From: Actinostola sp. cb2023
Taxonomy: Eukaryota; Cnidaria; Anthozoa; Actiniaria; Actinostolidae
Direction: 5' to 3'
Assembly (NCBI GenBank): GCA_033675265.1
Contig: JAUJYZ010001110.1
Coordinates: 400,501 to 464,500, forward strand
DNA: 64,000 bases
Shown: piece by piece, positions 56,332 to 64,000 of the stretch
How the letters are laid out: each line of letters starts with the position of its first letter
Numbering within the stretch: the stretch's first letter is position 1
Translations under genes and position numbers: made by a program
The notes under the pieces: generated by a model
The model's input: the letters and a program-made list of their open reading frames with translations, nothing else
Databases searched by the model: none
What the model was told of the DNA's origin: nothing

Positions 56332-56592
56332 TATGGGAGGTTTTACGTGTGACGTAGTGGCCGTCAAGATCTACAAAATGTTCGAACCTAACTTTCAAAG
56401 TCTGTTAGTTTTTCTTCAAGCAACTAGATGACATTTGTTTGTTTGTTTATAAGAAACTTATATTTGGTATATTTGACAGATATTTAGACTTCACCGATCT
56501 AAATTTGAAGTTTTGAGCAAGTAAAATGACGGTTTGACGGCCACTCGCGACAGATTTTGACGTCAGAAAAAGATTCCATAAAACCTCCCATA
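56332..56592. mobile_element. 261-bp TIR element inserted in a dispersed repeat
   Basis: Ends TATGGGAGGTTTTA and TAAAACCTCCCATA. The host repeat (GGAGCCGTCGTTATATCAAG ... GCCTGGCTGAGGCTGTTC) is uninterrupted in its other copy at 58140-58235, which gives the empty site. The target duplication is ambiguous (TA, or about 6 bp, CTGGTA/CTGTA). Confidence 0.75.
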
Positions 56593-56750
56593 CTGTATGC
56601 CTGGCTGAGGCTGTTCTTATGGACAACCTTGCTTGGTGCTCACATCTGATTCTTGAGATTGTTGTTTTTGTGTGTGTGTCAATTGAAAATATACTTCAAG
56701 TGTTTATCTGCAAGTTGTATTAGCAACATGTAATTCCACTGGCTTAATAA

Positions 56751-57257
56751 CCCGGCCATACCAATCGATAATTCTGATAATCGATAAAAATCAATAACAA
56801 TTGATAATAATCAATACCGATCAATCGATTAATATTGGAAATCGATGAAAATCGATCACGTAAAATTGTGTGAGTATCGATTTTCATCGATTATCACCGA
56901 TTTCTATCGATTTTCAACGATGCTCAGAAATCCTTCAGACATGGTAAAGATTTGTTGATAGTGCGGTAGATGAACTGACGCTCTGTTGTTCGCTACAGTT
57001 GGTGATTGTGCTTCACCAAATTATTTAGATCACGTAATTAACATATTCGTCGTGATGAATTTTTGGAATCGATGATATTTGATATGAAACGATAATAATC
57101 GATATAATCAAGGACACTTGGGTTGTGAGTATCGATTATCATCGATTATCATCGATTACCGATATCAATCAATACTAATCAAATGATTAGTATCGATTAA
57201 TATCGATGATTTCGATTACTTTCCGATGATCGATTTTTATCGATTGGTATGGCCGGG
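56751..57257. mobile_element. 507-bp hAT-type MITE with 8-bp target duplication
   Basis: Perfect inverted ends CCCGGCCATACCAATCGATA, with CTTAATAA at 56743-56750 and 57258-57265. The interior is a degenerate mass of ATCGAT/TATCGATT motifs. The 8-bp duplication supports the hAT class; no transposase. Confidence 0.85.
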
Positions 57258-57510
57258 CTTAATAACAATTATTGCTACTTATTTATTCATTTTTCAATTT
57301 TTATGTTATTAATTGCTTAATTATAGTTTATATTATATATATTATATTATGAGCCTAGATGCAAATTACTATTATTATTACTTTGTAATTCTAGTTATTA
57401 TCCAATAAATTGTTATTTATTTATTTATTTAATCAAATAGGTTTTATTCATATATTTATGTGAAGTCAGTGTAATAACATGGTGAATGCTATTCTTACTA
57501 GTTACATTAA

Positions 57511-58071
57511 AGGGGGACTAGTACGTAAATCGTTCAAAGTTTGATTTAGCTGAAACTTCACTGAAATAATCTCAAAGACCCATACAATCACTGGTTAATT
57601 TTTTTCTCAAAAATTCTAATGAAAGTAGTGCATTTTTATGAATCTTTAGAGGTGCCAGTGACGTCACTGACTCAACCCAAACAATCATCACAGCTTCGCT
57701 CCATACATTTCTTCATGTTTAATGTTTTGAATTATTTTATTTCTATGAAGCTAAACGTTTGTGTGAAGGAGTTTTCTTACCTTATATGTGCAGCCTTAGG
57801 ATTGATTGTTTGACTAGTTTTCTTCAGTGCAGAGCTGTTATCTGAACAAACCGTTCAGATATTTTGATCACAAAATGCAAAGAAATGTATGGAGCTGAGT
57901 TTGGGTTGAGTCAGTGACGTCACTGGCACCTCTAAAGATTCATAAAAATGTATTACTTCCCATTGGAATTTTTGAGAAAAAAATTAACCAGCGATTGTAT
58001 GGGTCCTTGAGATTATTTCAGTGAAGTTTCAGCTAAATCAAATTTTGAACGATTTACGTACTAGTCCCCCT
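57511..58071. mobile_element. 561-bp long-TIR element at a TTAA target
   Basis: AGGGGGACTAGTACGTAAAT begins the left end. The inverted arms extend about 220 bp (57511-57735 against about 57848-58071). TTAA lies at 57507-57510 and 58072-58075, pointing to a piggyBac- or Kolobok-type transposase. The short frame inside (57619-57813) is not a transposase. Confidence 0.85.
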
Positions 58072-58099
58072 TTAAGTTTGTACAGTGTAATTCTCATTT

Positions 58100-59104
58100 G
58101 GCCATTTTCTTTTCACTCGCAATATGACATTCTTGTAAATCAGGAGCCGTCGTTATATCAAGGCAAGTGATCCTTGCCTTCTGGTATATGCCTGGCTGAG
58201 GCTGTTCTTATGGACAGCCTTGCTTGGTGCTGACATCTGATTAATTGGAATTGTTTATATGTGGGTTGAACTAAAGTTGAATTTGGATTAGTAACATGTC
58301 ATTCCACTGGCTCTGCAGAAAGCTATTTTTGTAATTCTTCATGCAGCTGTTATTACATTGTTTCCAGTTGATGGCAGAGAGCAGTTATCACTGTTCAAGT
58401 CACAGTGTACCAATCAATCAATCAATCAATGGTCTTTAGTGTAGCAGCCTATACATTCTGTACATGTAGCTTGTATCAGTATAACTCATTTTCAAATGAA
58501 TATTATAGCAAAAATATATATTTTGTTTTGTGACTTTTACCTTCATAATTTTGTTAAAATGACCATTTGGGAAAATGGTTATAAATTCTACCCATTTTAT
58601 TATTATTATTATTTTCAAATAAATATTTCAGCAGAAAATATATTTTGTTTATTAATGTTTTTTAATGTTACTGTAGCTAGAGAGAATGATATGATGTAAT
58701 AATAATTATTGTTTCCAAATAAATAATTACAGTAGATTTGTGAGTTAAATTTGGTTAAAATGACCATTTGCAGAAATGTTTGTTTCAACCAATAATATTA
58801 TTTCTAACCTAAAATAATTGGTTGAAATAACGTGATTAACCTATTATCAATTGATTACCTCAGATGCATCATAGGTACAATTATAAATTGGTTGAAATGC
58901 CTCATGAGATTTGGTTAAAACTACCAATTTATTTGGTTGATATAACCATTTTCTAAATGTGAATTCTACCTATTGGTAATTGGTCAAAACTACCAAGAAA
59001 TAAATGGTTAAAACAACCAAATTATAAATAGTTACCTCAGATGCATTGTGTAACCAATTTTTTTTGGTAAATTTAACCAATCCTGTTTTACAGTGTAATT
59101 TTCT
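58100..59104. repeat. Dispersed repeat copy and AACCAATT-rich inverted-repeat DNA
   Basis: 58110-58260 is the empty-site copy of the repeat interrupted at 56332. 58730-59095 is dense in GGTTAAAATGACCATTT / AAACAACCAAATT motifs in both orientations and ends CCTGTTTTACAGTGTAA, like a degenerate foldback element. No gene. Confidence 0.55.
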
Positions 59105-59105
59105 A

Positions 59106-60080
59106 TGACAGTGCTAGAAGTAACAGGCGTACCTACCACGAGTTGCCTACCTATCCTATACAAGAGACTGTAGGAACACAAGTCATTTTATATGGCAGTG
59201 CTAGAGGTAACAGGCGTACCTACCACGAGTTGCCTACCTATCCTATACAAGAGACTGTAGGAACACAAGTCATTTTATGTGGCAGTGCTAGAGGTAACAG
59301 GCGTACCTACCACGAGTTGCCTACCTATCCTATACAAGAGACTGTAGGAACACAATACATTTTATGTGGCAGTGCTAGAGGTAACAGGCGTTCCTACCAC
59401 GAGTTGCCTACCTATATTATACAAGAGACTGTAGGAACACAAGACATTTTATGTGGCAGTGCTAGAGGTAACAGGCGTTCCTACCATGAGTTGCCTACCT
59501 ATCCTATACAAGAGACTGTAGGAACACAAGACATTTTCTATGACAGTGCTAGAGGTAACAGGCGTTCCTACCATGAGTTGCCTACCTATCCTATACAAGA
59601 GACTGTAGGAACACAAGACATTTTATGTGGCAGTGCTAGAGGTAACAGGCGTTCCTACCACGAGTTGCCTACCTATATTATACAAGAGACTGTAGGAACA
59701 CAAGACATTTTATGTGGCAGTGCTAGAGGTAACAGGCGTTCCTACCATGAGTTGCCTACCTATCCTATACAAGAGACTGTAGGAACACAAGACATTTTCT
59801 ATGACAGTGCTAGAGGTAACAGGCTTTCCTACCATGAGTTGCCTACCTATCCTATACAAGAGACTGTAGGAACACAAGACATTTTCTATGACAGTGCTAG
59901 AGGTAACAGGCGTTCCTACCACGAGTTGCCTACCTATCCTATACAAGAGACTATGGGAACACAAGACATTTTCTATGACAGTGCTAGAGGTAACAGGCGT
60001 TCCTACCACGAGTTGCCTACCTATCCTATACAAGAGACTGTAGGAACACAAGACATTTTATATGGCAGTGCTAGAGGTAA
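59106..60080 (+). repeat. 87-bp tandem array, about 11 units, open in one frame
   Basis: The unit contains AGTGCTAGAGGTAACAGGCG and GAGACTGTAGGAACACAAG. As 87 is a multiple of three, a 340-codon frame (59143-60165) runs through with a 29-residue repeat (YHELPTYPIQETVGTQ ...). The sites that vary between units change the amino acid almost every time (T/S, G/D, Y/C, P/I, V/D, R/L), the opposite of coding constraint. I therefore treat it as a satellite, but a repetitive protein exon cannot be excluded. Confidence 0.85.
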
Positions 60081-60297
60081 TTATATTTTCGTCATCCATT
60101 CGTACGCATGTTCAAAGTACCTCACCATACTTTCAAAACATAGGAGCAATTATTATTATTATTAGCAGTTCATTCAGAGTAATTTAGTTCTGTTTTCACC
60201 TAACTGTAAAAGTTATAACTATTATAGAACTGCAAAGCGGTAAATGGAAGGCGTCTTGTGGGGTAGCCACCGATTAACCAATCACCAGATTCATTCT

Positions 60298-63200
60298 GGC
60301 AGCAGATTCGCCAGCAGCAGATTCGACTAGCAGCAGATTGGTAGCAGCAGATTGGTAGCAGCAGATTGGAAGCAGCAGATTGGAAGCAGCAGATTCGACC
60401 AGCAGCAGATTGGAAGCAGCAGATTGGAAGCAGCAGATTCGACCAGCAGCAGATTGGTAGCAGCAGATTGGAAGCAGCAGATTCGACCAGCAAGCAGATT
60501 GGTAGCAGCAGATTGGAAGCAGCAGATTGGTAGCAGCAGATTGGAAGCAGTAGATTGGTAGCAGCAGATTGGTAGCAGCAGATTGGTAGCAGCAGATTGG
60601 AAGCAGCAGATTCGACCAGCAGCAGATTGGTAGCAGTAGATTGGTAGGAACAGATTCGACCAGCAGCAGATTCGACCAGCAGCAGATTGGAAGCAGCAGA
60701 TTCGACCAGCAGCAGATTAGTAACAGCAGATTGGTAGCAGCAGATTGGAAGCAGCAGATTGGAAGCAGCAGATTGGAAGCAGCAGATTCGACCAGCAAGC
60801 AGATTGGTAGCAGCAGATTGGAAGCAGCAGATTGGTAGCAGCAGATTGGAAGCAGTAGATTGGTAGCAGCAGATTGGTAGCAGCAGATTGGAAGCAGAAG
60901 ATTGGTAGCACAAGATTGGTAGCACAAGATTGGTAGCAGCAGATTGGTAGCAGCAGATTGGAAGCAGTAGATAGGTAGCAGCAGATTGGTAGCAGCAGAT
61001 AGGAAGCAGCAGATTGGTAGCAGAAGATTGGTAGCAGCAGATTGGTAACAGCAGATTCGACCAGCAAGCAGATTGGTAGCAGCAGATTGGTAGCAGCAGA
61101 GTAGCAGAAGATTGGAAGCAGCAGATTGGAAGCAGCAGATTGGAAGCAGCAGATTCGACCAGCAGCAGATTGGTAGCAGCAGATTGGAAGCAGCAGATTG
61201 GTAGCAGCATATTGGTAGCAGCAGATTGGTAGCAGCAGATTGGTAGCAGCAGATTGGAAGCAGCAGATTGGAAGCAGCAGATTCGACCAGCAAGCAGATT
61301 GGTAGCAGCAGATTGGAAGCAGCAGATTGGTAGCAGCAGATTGGAAGCAGTAGATTGGTAGCAGCAGATTGGTAGCAGCAGATTGGAAGCAGAAGATTGG
61401 TAGCAGCAGATTGGTAGCAGCAGATTGGAAGCAGTAGATAGGTAGCAGCAGATTGGAAGCAGCAGATTGGTAGCAGCAGATAGGAAGCAGCAGATTGGTA
61501 GCAGAAGATTGGTAGCAGCAGATTGGTAACAGCAGATTCGACCAGCAAGCAGATTGGTAGCAGCAGATTGGAAAGCAGCAGATTGGTAGCAGCAGATTGG
61601 AAGCAGCAGATTGGTAGCAGCAGATTGGAAGCAGCAGATTCGACCAGCAGCAGATTGGTAGCAGTAGATTGGTAGCAGCAGATTGGTAGCAGCAGATTCG
61701 ACCAGCAGCAGATTGGAAGCAGCAGATTCGACCAGCAGCAGATTGGTAGCAGCAGATTGGTAGCAGCAGATTGGAAGCAGCAGATTGGAAGCAGCAGATT
61801 CGACCAGCAAGCAGATTGGTAGCAGCAGATTGGAAGCAGCAGATTGGTAGCAGCAGATTGGAAGCAGTAGATTGGTAGCAGCAGATTGGTAGCAGCAGAT
61901 TGGAAGCAGAAGATTGGTAGCAGCAGATTGGTAGCAGAAGATTGGTAGCAGCAGATTGGTAGCAGCAGATTGGTAGCAGCAGATTGGAAGCAGCAGATTG
62001 GTAGCAGCAGATTGGAAGCAGCAGATTCGACCAGCAAGCAGATTGGTAGCAGCAGATTGGAAGCAGCAGATTCGACCAGCAAGCAGATTGGTAGCAGCAG
62101 ATTGGAAGGAGCAGATTCGACCAGCAGCAGATTCGACCAGCAGCAGATTGGAAGCAGCAGATTCGACCAGCAAGCAGATTGGTAGCAGCAGATTGGAAGC
62201 AGCAGATTCGACCAGCAGCAGATTGGTAGCAGCAGATTCGACCAGCAGCAGATTCGACCAGCAGCAGATTGGAAGCAGTAGATTGGTAGCAGCAGATTGG
62301 TAGCAGCAGATTGGAAGCAGTAGATAGGTAGGGTAGCAGCAGATTGGAAGCAGCAGTTTGGTAGCAGCAGATAGGAAGCAGCAGATTGGTAGCAGAAGAT
62401 TGGTAGCAGCAGATTGGAAGCAGCAGATTCGACCAGCAAGCAGATTGGTAGCAGCAGATTGGAAGCAGCAGATTGGTAGCAGCAGATTGGTAGCAGCAGA
62501 TTGGAAGCAGCAGATTCGACCAGCAAGCAGATTGGAAGCAGCAGATTGGTAGCAGCAGATTGGTAGCAGCAGATTGGAAGCAGAAGATTGGTAGCAGCAG
62601 ATTGGTAGCAGCAGATTGGAAGCAGCAGATTGGTAGCAGCAGATTGGTAGCAGCAGATTGGTAGCAGCAGATTCGACCAGCAAGCAGATTGGTAGCAGCA
62701 GATTGGAAGCAGCAGATTGGTAGCAGCAGATTGGAAGCAGCAGATTCGACCAGCAGCAGATTGGAAGCAGTAGATTGGTAGCAGCAGATTGGTAGCAGCT
62801 GATTGGTAGCAGCAGATTGGAAGGAGCAGATTCGACCAGCAGCAGATTCGACCAGCAGCAGATTGGAAGCAGCAGATTGGAAGCAGTAGATTGGTAGCAG
62901 CAGATTGGTAGCAGCAGATTGGAAGCAGTAGATAGGTAGCAGCAGATTGGAAGCAGCAGTTTGGTAGCAGCAGATAGGAAGCAGCAGATTGGTAGCAGAA
63001 GATTGGTAGCAGCAGATTGGAAGCAGCAGATTCGACCAGCAAGCAGATTGGTAGCAGCAGATTGGAAGCAGCAGATTGGTAGCAGCAGATTGGTAGCAGC
63101 AGATTGGAAGCAGCAGATTCGACCAGCAAGCAGATTGGAAGCAGCAGATTGGTAGCAGCAGATTGGTAGCAGCAGATTGGAAGCAGAAGATTGGTAGCAG

Positions 63201-63665
63201 CAGATTGGTAGCAGCAGATTGGAAGCAGCAGATTGGTAGCAGCAGATTGGTAGCAGCAGATTGGTAGCAGCAGATTCGACCAGCAAGCAGATTGGTAGCA
63301 GCAGATTGGTAGCAGCAGATTGGTTGCAGCAGATTGGAAGCAGCAGATTGGTAGCAGCAGATTGGTAGCAGCAGATTGGAAGCAGCAGATTCGACCAGCA
63401 GCAGATTGGAAGCAGTAGATTGGTAGCAGCAGATTGGTAGCAGCTGATTGGTAGCAGCAGATTGGAAGGAGCAGATTCGACCAGCAGCAGATTCGACCAG
63501 CAGCAGATTCGACCAGCAGCAGATTGGAAGCAGCAGATTGGTAGCAGCAGATTGGTAGCAGCAGATTGGTAGCAGCAGATTGGTAGCAGCAGATTGGAAG
63601 CAGCAGATTCGACTAGCAAGCAGATTGGTAGCAGCAGATTGGAAGCAGCAGATTGGTAGCAGCAG
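60298..63665. repeat. 3.4 kb minisatellite of mixed 14-17-bp units
   Basis: Units GTAGCAGCAGATTG / GAAGCAGCAGATTG (14 bp) mixed with ATTCGACCAGCAGCAG (16-17 bp). A higher-order repeat with a 603-bp period is visible (sequence from about 62316 recurs from about 62919). The minus strand is nearly stop-free in all three frames, which gives frames of over 900 codons of NLLLPICCYQSAA type. These are composition artefacts, not genes. Confidence 0.93.
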
Positions 63666-64000
63666 ACGAAGGACGATCCGAACTGTCTGACTATTATTAT
63701 AAGAAATTTCTCGTCCTATTTGAACATTGTTTGCCAAGCATCTTTGCGGTAAGCCTCAATGCAAATTCAAATGTGATAAGAGCTCTACTAAAATTTCTGA
63801 CGGATATTAAGCAAGTGTATTGTTGAGCATTAGAGAACCAGAGCGCCATCAGTTCGAATAATGTTTAAATTCAAATCAGTCTTAAAAACGCACAACAAAC
63901 CAAAATATTGATGCTCTTTACAATGTAAAACTTTAAAAACAAATAAAGACAACACTAGCAAAAGCGAAATGTCCTATTATAGCTTAATTTTGTGAAATGG
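63666..64000. repeat. Third copy of the 52.3-53.2 kb repeat family, truncated by the window edge
   Basis: Starts ACGAAGGACGATCCGAACTG exactly where the satellite ends, then follows 52800-53250 without the TTA expansion. The CAGACGAAGG junction suggests the array grew inside or against this repeat. Confidence 0.8.

Noticed and set aside
60200..63737. Minus-strand open frames of 951-1139 codons rich in NLLLPICCYQSAA
   Set aside because: They are the translation of a 14-17-bp satellite that lacks stops in all three frames; three overlapping frames cannot all be genes and there is no non-repeat domain.

Overview
The window looks like nuclear DNA of an early-branching marine animal. The genes are metazoan signalling families (two DOK-type adaptors, a TRAF, an STKLD1-type kinase) with ordinary GT-AG introns of about 0.1 to 6 kb, in an AT-rich background full of trinucleotide microsatellites, minisatellites and short non-autonomous DNA transposons. 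This fits a cnidarian (anthozoan-like) best, with a sponge as the main alternative. The lineage is inferred from general character, not from a search. No bacterial, plasmid, phage or CRISPR features were seen.

Layout. 87-3173 (+) is the 3' part of a DOK-like adaptor (PH, PTB, long tyrosine-motif tail). 6335-10172 (-) is a second DOK-like gene, tail-to-tail with the first and sharing its phase-1 PH/PTB intron; a possible first exon lies at 11273-11299. 13028-15935 is a 1.45 kb tandem duplication with element insertions in one copy only. 16090-33943 (+) is a 29-exon kinase plus ARM-repeat gene (STKLD1-like, 664 aa) whose introns carry most of the simple repeats. 35341-36672 (+) is an intronless, unrecognised 443-aa gene. 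37851-50201 (-) is a TRAF gene (524 aa: RING, zinc fingers, coiled coil, MATH). Its intron 3 holds an oppositely oriented LicD-type gene (41181-42243) with two apparent frameshifts. 50.3-64 kb has no gene I can support: it is a mosaic of MITEs, foldback elements and satellite arrays (87-bp units at 59.1-60.1 kb; 14-17-bp units at 60.3-63.7 kb).

The most striking feature is at 44241-50160: 47 near-identical 126-bp copies of the first RING-coding exon of the TRAF gene. Every copy has the same donor, and all but the one nearest the start codon have the same acceptor. The 105-nt exon copies are separated by only 21 nt of 'intron', the phase is symmetric, and most differences between copies are synonymous. 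This is either a minisatellite born from a coding exon or an unusual tandem-exon cassette.

The recognisable genes share a theme of receptor-proximal signalling (DOK adaptors, TRAF, kinase), but there is no evidence that they form one pathway. Exon limits were worked out by eye from splice sites, phase continuity and family resemblance; all internal junctions given for the DOK, kinase and TRAF genes keep frame.
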